Assembly: GCF_003634575.1 (NCBI RefSeq)
Contig: NZ_RBLJ01000005.1
Location: forward strand, 248,001-312,000
DNA from: Photorhabdus asymbiotica
Lineage (GTDB): Bacteria > Pseudomonadota > Gammaproteobacteria > Enterobacterales > Enterobacteriaceae
Reading direction: 5' to 3'
Length of the DNA stretch: 64,000 nucleotides
Shown here piece after piece: positions 29,481 through 37,673 of this stretch (positions are counted from its first letter, which is position 1; the number at the start of each line of letters is the position of its first letter). The notes under the pieces are model-generated. The model worked only from the letters and a program-made list of their open reading frames with translations, had not been told where the DNA came from and made no database searches. The position numbers and the translations under genes are program-made.

Positions 29481-29498
29481 ATGACATTTTTATGACAG
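29481..29498 (-). promoter_or_regulatory. Pho box upstream of pstS
   Basis: On the minus strand this reads CTGTCATAAAAATGTCAT, an almost perfect PhoB box (two CTGTCAT-like 7-mers spaced by AT-rich 4-mers), facing pstS. Confidence 0.9.
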
Positions 29499-29520
29499 CA
29501 AAATGGGACTCAGTCTGAGA

Positions 29521-29538
29521 CTGACATAAAACTGTCAT
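29521..29538 (+). promoter_or_regulatory. Second, inverted Pho box
   Basis: CTGACATAAAACTGTCAT on the plus strand is a second PhoB-box-like sequence 40 bases from the first and in the opposite orientation, just outside the envZ stop codon. Orientation suggests it helps form a PhoB array rather than driving a plus-strand gene (none follows). Confidence 0.7.
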
Positions 29539-29550
29539 ATTCGCAGATCA

Positions 29551-30882
29551 TTAAAAATTATCTTCCACAACAGGAATACAGGCACGGATAGATAACCCCC
29601 CTCTGGGACTTGTGCCAACTTCAATTTTTCCTTCATGTGCATCAATAATCCGTTGAACAATAGCCAGACCTAATCCTGTTCCACTGTTACTACGTGCTCT
29701 TTCGCCCCGAACAAATGGTTGAAATAACCGAGGTAAATCTTCCTGTTTAATTCCGGCACCATTATCCTCCACCTGAAACCAGGCGAATTTATTTGTCTGA
29801 CCGCTACTGACTTTAATCCAGCCATTGCCATAACGATTAGCATTGACCAACATATTCGCCAATGCCCGTTTAATGGAAATCGGATTGGCATTCACAGTTA
29901 TTGGATTAAGCGACAAATTATTTTCAATATCTTGCTCATAGCCATTTTCTGCAGAAATAACTTCTTTGAGAATAGAATTAAGCTCGCAGAATTCCATTGG
30001 CATTTCCTGCCCAGTACGGAGGTAGTCAATAAATTGCTCAATAATGGCATTACACTCTTCAATATCTTTATTAATAGATTCGGACAGATAAGCGTCTTCC
30101 TTGCTCATCATTTCTGTTGCCAGCCGAATACGTGTCAATGGAGTGCGCAAATCATGACTTACTCCGGCCATTAATATCGTACGATCACTTTCTAGTAACT
30201 TTATTCCTGCGGACATCTGATTAAATGCACGAATAGAAGCCCGTACTTCCTGCGAACCCGCTTCTCGCACCGCAGGCATCATAATGCCTTTACCTGTCTG
30301 TCTGGCAGCATATTCCATTTCCAGCAAAGGTCGGTTCTGAAAACGGATATAAAGCCAGATACAACCCACTGTCAGTAATAAAATTGCCAGAATATAGCGG
30401 AAAATAGGAGAAAATTGATTTTGTTCGATTTCCGTCAGAGGAACCCTAACCCAAATATCAGGGGCAAGATAAGAATTCAACCAAAGTATAGGAGTATCTT
30501 TGCTTATCTCAAGACGTAAATCAGCTTCACCACCAAGGTATTGGCTCATCTTCTCACTCAAGAAATCATAATGCCTGGCCCAGCGTAAACCTTGCATCTC
30601 TGCGTCAGATTCAGAATAGAGCGTAATACCCAGCTCCTGATAAATCTCCCGGCGTACTATCGGGGAGATCACCAGAAAAGAGCCATCCTCCAACTTCAAT
30701 TTTTCAGCCATTAAAGTACGAACTTCATACGCTAACACTTTATTGAACTGCTGCAAGCTTGGCATGATAACGAAATTGACAACAACCAAATAACTACTTA
30801 CCAAACTGATAAACAGTATAGCCATGATCAAAAATAAAGTTCGGGTAAACGTACTACGCGGGGAAAATCGCAATAGTTTCAT
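29551..30882 (-). CDS. envZ: Osmosensor histidine kinase EnvZ
   Basis: 443-aa inner-membrane sensor kinase controlling OmpR. Two membrane segments (about 16-35 and 160-178) flank the periplasmic domain; HAMP follows, then the H-box [21 protein letters not shown]-box [12 protein letters not shown]1 DNGAGI and G2 GTGLGLAI. The periplasmic region diverges from E. coli, as is common in this family. The start overlaps the ompR stop by 4 bases, giving translational coupling as in the E. coli ompB operon. Confidence 0.96.
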   Translation of the reverse strand: MKLLRFSPRSTFTRTLFLIMAILFISLVSSYLVVVNFVIMPSLQQFNKVLAYEVRTLMAEKLKLEDGSFLVISPIVRREIYQELGITLYSESDAEMQGLRWARHYDFLSEKMSQYLGGEADLRLEISKDTPILWLNSYLAPDIWVRVPLTEIEQNQFSPIFRYILAILLLTVGCIWLYIRFQNRPLLEMEYAARQTGKGIMMPAVREAGSQEVRASIRAFNQMSAGIKLLESDRTILMAGVSHDLRTPLTRIRLATEMMSKEDAYLSESINKDIEECNAIIEQFIDYLRTGQEMPMEFCELNSILKEVISAENGYEQDIENNLSLNPITVNANPISIKRALANMLVNANRYGNGWIKVSSGQTNKFAWFQVEDNGAGIKQEDLPRLFQPFVRGERARSNSGTGLGLAIVQRIIDAHEGKIEVGTSPRGGLSIRACIPVVEDNF

Positions 30883-31598
30883 ACACAGCTTCCGTCAGGC
30901 ACAAAAACATAGCCCAAGCCCCAGATGGTCTGAATATAACGGGGATGTGCCGGATCTTCTTCAATCACACGACGCAGACGTGAAATCAGCACATCAATGG
31001 ATCGCTTCATTGTGCTATATTCCCGACCAAGGGCCAGATTCATCAACTTATTGCGAGACAGTGGCACACTAGGATAAGAAACCAGCACTTTCAGTACGGA
31101 GAATTCACCACTGGTCAACGGTATATGTTCATCTCCCTGAAACATTTCTCGAGTACTCAGATTGAGACTAAACTTACCAAAATTAATAATTGCATCATCT
31201 TCAGTAGGTACACCCAGTAATTTATTCGCTTGACGACGTAATACTGCCCGAATACGTGCCAATAACTCACGCGGATTAAATGGTTTCGGAATATAGTCAT
31301 CTGCGCCAATTTCCAGCCCAACAATCCGGTCTACCTCTTCTCCTCTTGCTGTCACCATAATAATCGGCACCGAATTATTTTGGTTTCTCAGCCTTTGACA
31401 AACAGAAAGACCATCCTCCCCGGGCAACATTAAATCCAACACGATTAAACTAATAGATTCCCTTGTCAGTAAGCGGTCCATTTGCTCCGCATTAGCAGCA
31501 CTGCGTACCTGAAAACCTTGTTCCGTCAGATAACGTTCTAATAACGTTCGCAAACGCATGTCATCATCCACCACAAGGATTTTATTGCCTTCTTGCAT
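30879..31598 (-). CDS. ompR: Osmotic response regulator OmpR
   Basis: 239-aa winged-helix response regulator controlling porins and many virulence traits. Receiver domain with DDD acidic pocket ([11 protein letters not shown]), phospho-Asp in [12 protein letters not shown], Lys in YIPKPFNP; C-terminal DNA-binding domain ending [18 protein letters not shown]. Very close to E. coli OmpR. In E. coli the divergent neighbour is greB; here about 5.1 kb separates them. Confidence 0.97.
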   Translation of the reverse strand: MQEGNKILVVDDDMRLRTLLERYLTEQGFQVRSAANAEQMDRLLTRESISLIVLDLMLPGEDGLSVCQRLRNQNNSVPIIMVTARGEEVDRIVGLEIGADDYIPKPFNPRELLARIRAVLRRQANKLLGVPTEDDAIINFGKFSLNLSTREMFQGDEHIPLTSGEFSVLKVLVSYPSVPLSRNKLMNLALGREYSTMKRSIDVLISRLRRVIEEDPAHPRYIQTIWGLGYVFVPDGSCV

Positions 31599-31739
31599 TA
31601 TTAAACTCCAAAATACTACATACTTTTACAAATTTACCATTATGAAGAAGATTAAACCAAGCATAGAGATCAAGTATATATTTTAAGGCAATTATCTATA
31701 AGGCCCATTTTCATACGTTATTAACTTGAATGATTAATC

Positions 31740-31960
31740 CAGTGGTTTACAATTAATAGCTACAATCCAATAAGCTACTGCCGCACATAGGATTTTTACG
31801 GTAATTTCTTCATCCACCAGTTTACTCATCAATGCTCTGGCTACCGGAGAATCAATAGAAATACATTTATTAATTGGATCAAATTCATCGGTCAGACTAA
31901 ACGAAAAACATTCTCTGCCTCAATATCACTTTCTAACCTGACCTACACACTAAAACAAGT
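31740..31960 (-). pseudogene. Gre-factor (GreB-like) C-terminal remnant
   Basis: Conceptual translation of the minus strand shows, in shifting frames, VRLESDIEAENVFRLV, then DEFDPINKCISIDSPVARAL, then EVAYWIVAIN-like residues. These align in order with the GreB C-terminal domain (compare the intact greB product of this window: WVEIENAQGE, RFRIVGYDE, YISIDSPMARALLKKEVGD, GEVMWYVNEIEY). Frame breaks occur around 31892 and 31780, and stop codons lie upstream. The residues differ enough from greB that it derives from a distinct Gre paralogue rather than a recent copy. Confidence 0.8.
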
Positions 31961-32720
31961 TTTTCCTTTCCAATAAAAAATTGGATCAACAACTTTCAAT
32001 CCATCCTAACATTTGGATAAGAAAAATACCTACCGATCGATTTTTCTTAATCTTTGCTTACCATAGTAAACAATATTGAACACTATTTATCCAGTCAAAT
32101 CTCATAATTTGTTTTCACTATCAGCAAGATCCACAGCATACCAGACTATGTAATACTCAAAGCTATAAACTATACGATGTATGTTATAAATATCAGAGTT
32201 AAATAGCATAATGCTCAGACTTTTAAGAAAATTCTGTTACCAACAGTGCTAACTAAAAACAGTTTATTGATCCCTCATTTTCCACCTTTAGCATCCACTT
32301 TCACCATAGCGAATAGAATGTCACATTTGCTGTCATACTGCCGAATAAACTCATTAATATTAATAAAGATAAATTCTGAATTACGACTGAATTTCTCACT
32401 GAAATAACATCGCTAAAGGGGTGATGATGACTATAACCACCCAGATATAGCTAATAGAAGGGACTTATTAATTCACGATTTTTAAAGAAAAATTTTCTCC
32501 CTAAACAATTTAAATACATAAATATAAAAAACGGTGCAAAAATCAGAAAATTAAAATTAACAATATAAATTTTTAATTATTAACCAATTAACTATTAACC
32601 ATGTCATTTTTATCCTGGCAATGGAGAGTCAACATAATTGCAATGACATAAGTATTCCTTCTTATCTCCAAAGATTACGGTATCAAACGATTAAAAGATG
32701 TGTTGGAAGGGGTTAAACAA
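31961..32720. other. Gene-free AT-rich stretch
   Basis: About 760 bases, very AT-rich, with no supportable ORF and no clear repeat. It is part of the insertion that separates ompR from greB. Confidence 0.5.
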
Positions 32721-32847
32721 TATACCCGTCATCTTTCAAGTTGCCTCTTTGTTGGCTGCACTCACTCACCCCGGTCACATAGTTATCTATGCTCCCGGGG
32801 ATTCGCTCCCTTGCCGTCGCGATGCATCTTGAAATCTATTGGGTATA
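32721..32847 (-). repeat. ERIC element 5 (127 bp)
   Basis: Complete ERIC in reverse orientation at the left edge of the cysteine-desulfurase/MFS operon. Confidence 0.93.
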
Positions 32848-32876
32848 TATTCAGCATCAGCGTGGCTGATGATTCT

Positions 32877-32928
32877 TCGGGCTTTTCGAGCCCGACCCAA
32901 TTCCCCTCCCGCCTTATGTCGGCGGGAG
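32877..32928 (-). terminator. Double hairpin downstream of the MFS gene
   Basis: Two GC-rich hairpins, TCGGGCT / AGCCCGA (32877-32895) and CTCCCGCC / GGCGGGAG (32906-32928), follow the MFS gene stop (32954). No T-run is obvious, but they are the only strong structures here. Confidence 0.55.
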
Positions 32929-32953
32929 TACCCTTTGGAGGAAAAGATGGCCG

Positions 32954-34147
32954 TTAACGTATTTCCTTTTGTGTCGTCAGCCCGTCTTTAATGCGACGAA
33001 ACCACCGACCTCCCAATAACGCCACCACCAGTTCAAGAGAGGCGATTACAGCCAGGACCAGAATAAACAAGAGCTTGCCCGAGCTAACTAATATCCATCC
33101 ACCGATTACCGGAAATCCAAATATACCCACAAAATAGGCGACAACGAACCAAGTGAGGGCCGCATGACGATCCTCAAGAGCAGAGTCGTTTACTGCCCAT
33201 GTTTGAATAACAGGATATACCAATCCATACCCTATCCCCGTTAACATAGCCGCCACAATCTGGAACACAGGGTGAACCGGCATGCCAAGCAAGGCCAAAA
33301 TGCCCATGATTAAGCATGACATCAACACAGTGACTAACGGGATACGGGGCATCGTCGATAAACGTCGGGCTAACAAAAGTCGCGACACAACTACAGTCGC
33401 TGCATGTACAGCAAAGAATGCACTTGCATTTGCACGAGTCCCTTCGACCAGCGAACTCTGGAATGACATCATTCCGGAGAATACGCCGCCACCCAGCCCT
33501 ACCATTATGATGGGACGGATCGCACTACTTGTAGCAATCTTCGTTATTTTTTTCACCCAAGGTCTCAGTGATAACTCCTGTTGACCATTCGGTTCCCTGA
33601 TCCCAAAGGTCGCCAGAAGTAGTGAGGCAAGGATGCCAACGACGCCAACAAAGAGAAACGTTGTTCGGATGGGCATTCCTACTTGCTCAACCGCTGTGGC
33701 GAGGAGGATGGGACTCCCGCAAATCCCAGCCATTTGAAACGCACTAAAACGGGTAAACCATTGGCCCCTGTCAGCATCGGTAACACGCTCCGACAACGCC
33801 ATGGGCCCACTGATATAGAACATTCCCCAACCAAGTCCAATTAAGAACGCTGCGATACGCGGGATGTAACTCAATTCACCGTTGAAGCCGCCTAAAAGAA
33901 GATAACCACAAGACATCGCCAACGCTGCCAAGGCGGCAAGTCGCGATGCTTCCAACCGCCCGGCAAACCATCCGACCAAAGGAACACCAATTAAGGTGCC
34001 GACCAAGGCCACGCCGAGCGTCGTTCCAGCATCAATGTCACTCCCCCCTTGTGACCGAAAATACGCGGAAATAAGAAAGGTGGCACCATATCCCCCCGCA
34101 GTGAATAGGGTTCCGAACAGGAGAAAAAGTGCCGACATTGTTCGCAT
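32954..34147 (-). CDS. MFS transporter (12-helix, probable exporter)
   Basis: 397-aa major facilitator protein with about 12 membrane segments. A motif-A-like loop after TM2 (GWFAGRLEASRLAA) and YGLVYPVIQTWAV in the C half resemble drug-efflux MFS groups. Base composition is clearly more GC-rich than the neighbouring AT-rich spacers. Third gene of a minus-strand operon behind a cysteine desulfurase (22-base gap), so it is plausibly the exporter of whatever that pair makes. Substrate unknown. Confidence 0.85.
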   Translation of the reverse strand: MRTMSALFLLFGTLFTAGGYGATFLISAYFRSQGGSDIDAGTTLGVALVGTLIGVPLVGWFAGRLEASRLAALAALAMSCGYLLLGGFNGELSYIPRIAAFLIGLGWGMFYISGPMALSERVTDADRGQWFTRFSAFQMAGICGSPILLATAVEQVGMPIRTTFLFVGVVGILASLLLATFGIREPNGQQELSLRPWVKKITKIATSSAIRPIIMVGLGGGVFSGMMSFQSSLVEGTRANASAFFAVHAATVVVSRLLLARRLSTMPRIPLVTVLMSCLIMGILALLGMPVHPVFQIVAAMLTGIGYGLVYPVIQTWAVNDSALEDRHAALTWFVVAYFVGIFGFPVIGGWILVSSGKLLFILVLAVIASLELVVALLGGRWFRRIKDGLTTQKEIR

Positions 34148-34169
34148 TATTCAAACTCCATCTTAATTA

Positions 34170-35351
34170 TCATTGAGTAACGAATGACTTTGGTGCCATC
34201 GACCGCAATTTATTTACTGCTTTTTCCAGACGGAGACAAACATACCGTATCTCGTCCTCATTATTAAATCTGCCCAATCCGAAACGCACACTGGCTTGAG
34301 CGAGTGCATCACTGACCCCTATCGCCTTCAGTACATGTGACGGTGCCCTGTTAGCAGATGTACATGCAGACCCGGAAGACAGCGCAACCTCAGAAAGCTC
34401 CAGTAAAAGCGAGTCAGCATCTATACCGTTGAAGGAGACATTTAACAGACCAGGAAGGCATTCGGTGAGATGGCCGTTTATCCGAACATCAGCCACGTTC
34501 TCGATAATATACAACCGAAGCAAATCCCGTAAATAACGTAGCCTCATCGATTCAGCGGTTAAATTTTTAACAGACAGTTCGACGGCTCGCCCAAAGCCTA
34601 CAATCCCCGGGACGTTAAGGGTCCCGGAGCGTAAGCCCCGCTCATGTCCCCCTCCAACGATAAGCGGGGTGAGACTGATATTCTTATCGCGTGAATTAAT
34701 ATAAAGTGCGCCGATCCCCTTCGGTCCATATATTTTATGCGCGGAAAATGAGGCAAGGCTAACGTTCATACGCTGTACATCAAATTCTATTTTTCCGAGC
34801 GCTTGCGTAGCATCTGTATGCAGAGGAATATCACGCGCCTTACAGATTGCGCCTATCTCTTCAATTTTTTGTATTGAACCAATCTCGTTGTTAGCCGCCA
34901 TAATCGAGACGAGATAGGTATCATCTCTTATTGCACGAGATATTGAATCTGGGGATACGATGCCGTCGCTTTGCGGCGGTAAATAAGTCACTTCCGTTCC
35001 CATTGATTCGAGCCTACCACAACAATCAAGAACGGCCTTATGCTCGATTGTCGATGTGATGACATGCCCCCCTTTACCCCGATGTTGAAGGCCCATGATT
35101 GCAAGGTTGTTTGACTCGGTCGCGCCAGAAGTGAATATAATATCGGCATGACTCGTCGCATTTATTGATGTTGATATCACTTGTCTTGCATCATCAACCG
35201 CTTCCATCGCTTTCCACCCAAATACGTGGTTATTGCTGGAAGCATTTCCGTAAGCATTGGTAAAATAGGGCATCATAGATTGAAGTACATCAGGATCTAA
35301 TGGCGTTGTAGCGTTGTTATCCAGATATATAGGTCGGGCTAGGTTATACAT
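34170..35351 (-). CDS. Cysteine desulfurase (IscS/NifS-like, class V aminotransferase)
   Basis: PLP enzyme that removes sulfur from cysteine as a persulfide. 393 aa. PLP lysine K206 in SFSAHKIYGPKG and the persulfide cysteine C330 in SSGSACTS fall almost at the IscS positions (K206, C328). N-terminal YLDNNATTPLDP and HTDATQALGK are class V hallmarks. It is not in an isc or suf operon; instead it lies between an unknown 238-aa gene (45 bases) and an MFS exporter gene (22 bases). That context suggests sulfur donation to a small molecule or a modification, but this is inference. The GC content is higher than in flanking spacers. Confidence 0.9.
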   Translation of the reverse strand: MYNLARPIYLDNNATTPLDPDVLQSMMPYFTNAYGNASSNNHVFGWKAMEAVDDARQVISTSINATSHADIIFTSGATESNNLAIMGLQHRGKGGHVITSTIEHKAVLDCCGRLESMGTEVTYLPPQSDGIVSPDSISRAIRDDTYLVSIMAANNEIGSIQKIEEIGAICKARDIPLHTDATQALGKIEFDVQRMNVSLASFSAHKIYGPKGIGALYINSRDKNISLTPLIVGGGHERGLRSGTLNVPGIVGFGRAVELSVKNLTAESMRLRYLRDLLRLYIIENVADVRINGHLTECLPGLLNVSFNGIDADSLLLELSEVALSSGSACTSANRAPSHVLKAIGVSDALAQASVRFGLGRFNNEDEIRYVCLRLEKAVNKLRSMAPKSFVTQ

Positions 35352-35396
35352 AATTTTCTACCTTAATAAAGATGAAATTATTTTCTTATTATCTGA

Positions 35397-36113
35397 CTAT
35401 ATCTGCTGGGCAGTAATTATATCGCCTTTACTTACATCACCCTCTTCATTAACAAGATTAAGACGAATGGCGGTTGAAACACCAAGCATGTGGCTAAGCT
35501 GGAGCCCGCGCACATATGCCAGAGCTCTCGACCAAGCGCAGTCCTCAAAAAACACCTCCAGAATAGCGTCTTGGCCTTTGTGGTCGCCTGCGGCTTTCTC
35601 GAAATACTCCTTCGTAATTGCCGCACAGGTGAGTTTCTGAGTCGGCGCTTCGTAAGAAGCATCTGATGTCGGCGGCTTGCTATCAGCGAGGTTTTTGGAC
35701 ACCATCCGTCGTGTGACAGTTTCGGGTATTTCCCCCGAGGCAAGGATGTGGACAAGGTGCTGCCTGGCTGAATCTTCGTGAATAACGCGTATTTCACTGA
35801 GTGGGATCTGATATTTTTCAGCTACGGGCAAGAAGACATTCCTGATCGAGGCGTGGAGATGACTCAATCGGGGATTCCGCTTTTGAGAATTAGTGAGGTT
35901 CTCTGTCAGGAATTGGAGACGGAATATCCCATGATGATCGAACGCCATGGATATCCTCGGTAATTGGCCACATTTATCTTGGCTTTGCCTGGAGAACAGC
36001 AACGCAGCCTCAAAAGCTTTCAATTGAGCCTCGACAACTATCTCATTATCCTTATCGAGATAAACTCGTGAATTCCCTGCCAGTATGCTGACATTAGTAT
36101 CTTGTTGATTCAT
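35397..36113 (-). CDS. Unknown protein (238 aa) heading the cysteine-desulfurase operon
   Basis: I do not recognise a family. Soluble, no signal peptide and no membrane segment. The N-half is mixed (residues about 1-125), a Ser/Lys-rich linker follows (about 135-160: SKNLADSKPPTSDAS), and the C-half (about 165-235) looks like a compact alpha/beta domain with TCAAITKEYFEKAA and FEDCAWSRALAYVRGLQLSHMLG. Cysteines at about 48, 168 and 197 could accept persulfide sulfur from the neighbouring desulfurase; this is a guess. The ATG has a GGGGG site upstream. First gene of a three-gene operon. Confidence 0.75.
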   Translation of the reverse strand: MNQQDTNVSILAGNSRVYLDKDNEIVVEAQLKAFEAALLFSRQSQDKCGQLPRISMAFDHHGIFRLQFLTENLTNSQKRNPRLSHLHASIRNVFLPVAEKYQIPLSEIRVIHEDSARQHLVHILASGEIPETVTRRMVSKNLADSKPPTSDASYEAPTQKLTCAAITKEYFEKAAGDHKGQDAILEVFFEDCAWSRALAYVRGLQLSHMLGVSTAIRLNLVNEEGDVSKGDIITAQQI

Positions 36114-36470
36114 TATTATACCCCCATGATAGATCGAGTAACTGCAAAGATCCGTTGATTATTAGATCGGGGGACGTTCAGAGTGGCTGGTATAACACAT
36201 GGAAAATAGTGCGCTCTTTATAACTTAAAGTTCGCTAAATACCGTTTTCTCTTGCAACCCCTGTTATATGAAATAAGTATCTCTTATATCAGACAAGGGT
36301 ATATTTCCCAGAAAAAAAGAAAGGGTAAAGATTCACACCGCTTTTTTATTCAAAAGTAGATCTTCATCTTATTTAAACTGAAAGTTAACGTGTCTCTTTT
36401 ATATCAAAAGTAGATCTCCATCCTGTTTAAGATTTTGAACCGTCAAGATATCTATGGGTGACTATCGTAT
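36114..36470. other. Spacer with the operon promoter and a 26-bp direct repeat
   Basis: No gene. Two imperfect copies of a 26-mer beginning CAAAAGTAGATCT lie at 36351-36376 and 36405-36430, 54 bases apart. Promoter and possible operator for the 238-aa-gene operon must lie here, but no known regulator site is recognisable. Confidence 0.5.
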
Positions 36471-36535
36471 TCAGAGTTGGGAGCAAAAAGTTGTACTATC
36501 TCCGGTGCTGGATCTGTATAACGGTGAAATCATAC
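36471..36535 (+). pseudogene. IS3-family transposase (OrfB) fragment
   Basis: The frame gives QSWEQKVVLSPVLDLYNGEII, the region between the first and second catalytic Asp of IS3-family OrfB (compare EQKVYLSPIIDLFNQEVIAY in the intact IS of this window). Only about 20 residues remain; it stops where ERIC 6 begins. Confidence 0.7.
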
Positions 36536-36661
36536 ATACCCTATGGATTTCAAGATGCATCGCGACGGCAAGGGAGCGAATCCCCGGGAGCATAGCGAAC
36601 TATGTGACCGGGATGAGCGAGTGCAGCCAACAAAGAGGTAGCTTGAAAGATAACGGGTATA
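36535..36661 (+). repeat. ERIC element 6 (127 bp)
   Basis: ERIC in forward orientation, slightly more diverged (starts CATACCCTATGG), abutting the transposase fragment and ending 38 bases before greB. Confidence 0.9.
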
Positions 36662-36699
36662 TCAAAGCAAATTAACTACTGTATCTACATCAAACTAAA

Positions 36700-37173
36700 A
36701 TGAAGACTAAGCTTATAACTCGTGAAGGCTATAACAAGTTAAAGAAAGAACTAGATTATCTATGGCGTGAAGAACGCCCGGAAGTCACCAAAAAAGTAAC
36801 TTGGGCGGCAAGTCTCGGTGACAGAAGTGAAAATGCAGATTATCAATACAACAAGAAGAGACTACGGGAAATTGATCGAAGAGTCAGATACCTTACCAAG
36901 AGTCTGGAAGAACTGCGATGTGTTGATTACTCACCTCAACAAGACGGGAAAGTGTTTTTTGGTGCATGGGTCGAAATAGAAAATGCTCAAGGAGAGATCA
37001 AACGTTTCCGGATCGTTGGATACGATGAAATTTTTGGTCGTAAAGACTATATATCCATCGATTCTCCAATGGCTCGGGCTTTACTAAAGAAAGAAGTTGG
37101 AGATAGCGTAATCGTTCATACACCAACAGGAGAAGTGATGTGGTACGTGAATGAGATCGAATATGTGAAATAG
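36700..37173 (+). CDS. greB: Transcript cleavage factor GreB
   Basis: 157-aa RNA polymerase secondary-channel factor that rescues backtracked complexes. N-terminal coiled coil with the conserved acidic tip LGDRSENADYQYNKKRLREIDRR, C-terminal globular domain with SIDSPMARALLKKEVGD. Nearly the length of the E. coli protein (158). The Shine-Dalgarno before ATG 36700 is weak, and ERIC 6 occupies the upstream region where the ompR-greB divergent promoter normally lies. Confidence 0.97.
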   Translation: MKTKLITREGYNKLKKELDYLWREERPEVTKKVTWAASLGDRSENADYQYNKKRLREIDRRVRYLTKSLEELRCVDYSPQQDGKVFFGAWVEIENAQGEIKRFRIVGYDEIFGRKDYISIDSPMARALLKKEVGDSVIVHTPTGEVMWYVNEIEYVK

Positions 37174-37673
37174 TCTGGCAGGCTATTTCAACATGACACA
37201 GATTACCGACCTCTTAATGTATGAGATCTCTGACTTCGACTGACAAAATCTGTTTTCTTGGTTTGTATCTGGATGAGAACGATTCTACTTGCCTGGAATC
37301 ACAAAATTTCACGCAGTGCAGTAAATCGGGTTAGCTCAAATGATATTGGCTTCCAAATCACTTATTGAATCTCAATATTCAACCAAAGTTAAAAATGTGA
37401 CTTCCGTCACATCACACCACAATGAGCTTATTTTTCAGACAATTCCTAAAACAAACTAACCTCTCAGGGTGGTGGGTAACTTTTTTCCATAAAAAATCCA
37501 AAGAAAAGATTCGATTCAATAGCAATTACTAGAACATAACCAGCAACAAATTCGTTGAATTGTGGAGTAACCTGTCAGAATAAGATTAAGCATGAACTGG
37601 AAATTGTTTCTCCTAAAACGTATAAAGGGGTTTTTGCGAGTATTTGAAGCCTATTCACCAGAAGAAAACACAC
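37174..37673. other. Spacer between greB and tex
   Basis: 500 bases without a supportable gene. It contains a CRP-like palindrome at 37396-37411; otherwise nothing recognisable. Confidence 0.6.
37396..37411. promoter_or_regulatory. Perfect CRP-type palindrome
   Basis: TGTGA-CTTCCG-TCACA has both CRP half-sites at the canonical 6-base spacing, with matching flanks (AATGTGA...TCACATC). It lies about 265 bases upstream of tex. Confidence 0.55.

Noticed and set aside
29551-31598. Two-component pair upstream of pstS taken at first for phoB-phoR
   Set aside because: The proteins are clearly OmpR (239 aa, ending YVFVPDGS) and EnvZ ([20 protein letters not shown]), not PhoB/PhoR, despite the pst neighbourhood.
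32700-32957. Frame across ERIC 5 and similar small frames in other ERICs (for example 24460-24726, 57620-57859)
   Set aside because: These frames only translate the ERIC palindrome; similar peptides recur because the repeat recurs.
34170-35351. Assignment of the desulfurase as housekeeping iscS
   Set aside because: No iscR/iscU/hscBA neighbours, atypical base composition, and an exporter partner; more likely accessory, although the active-site numbering is IscS-like.
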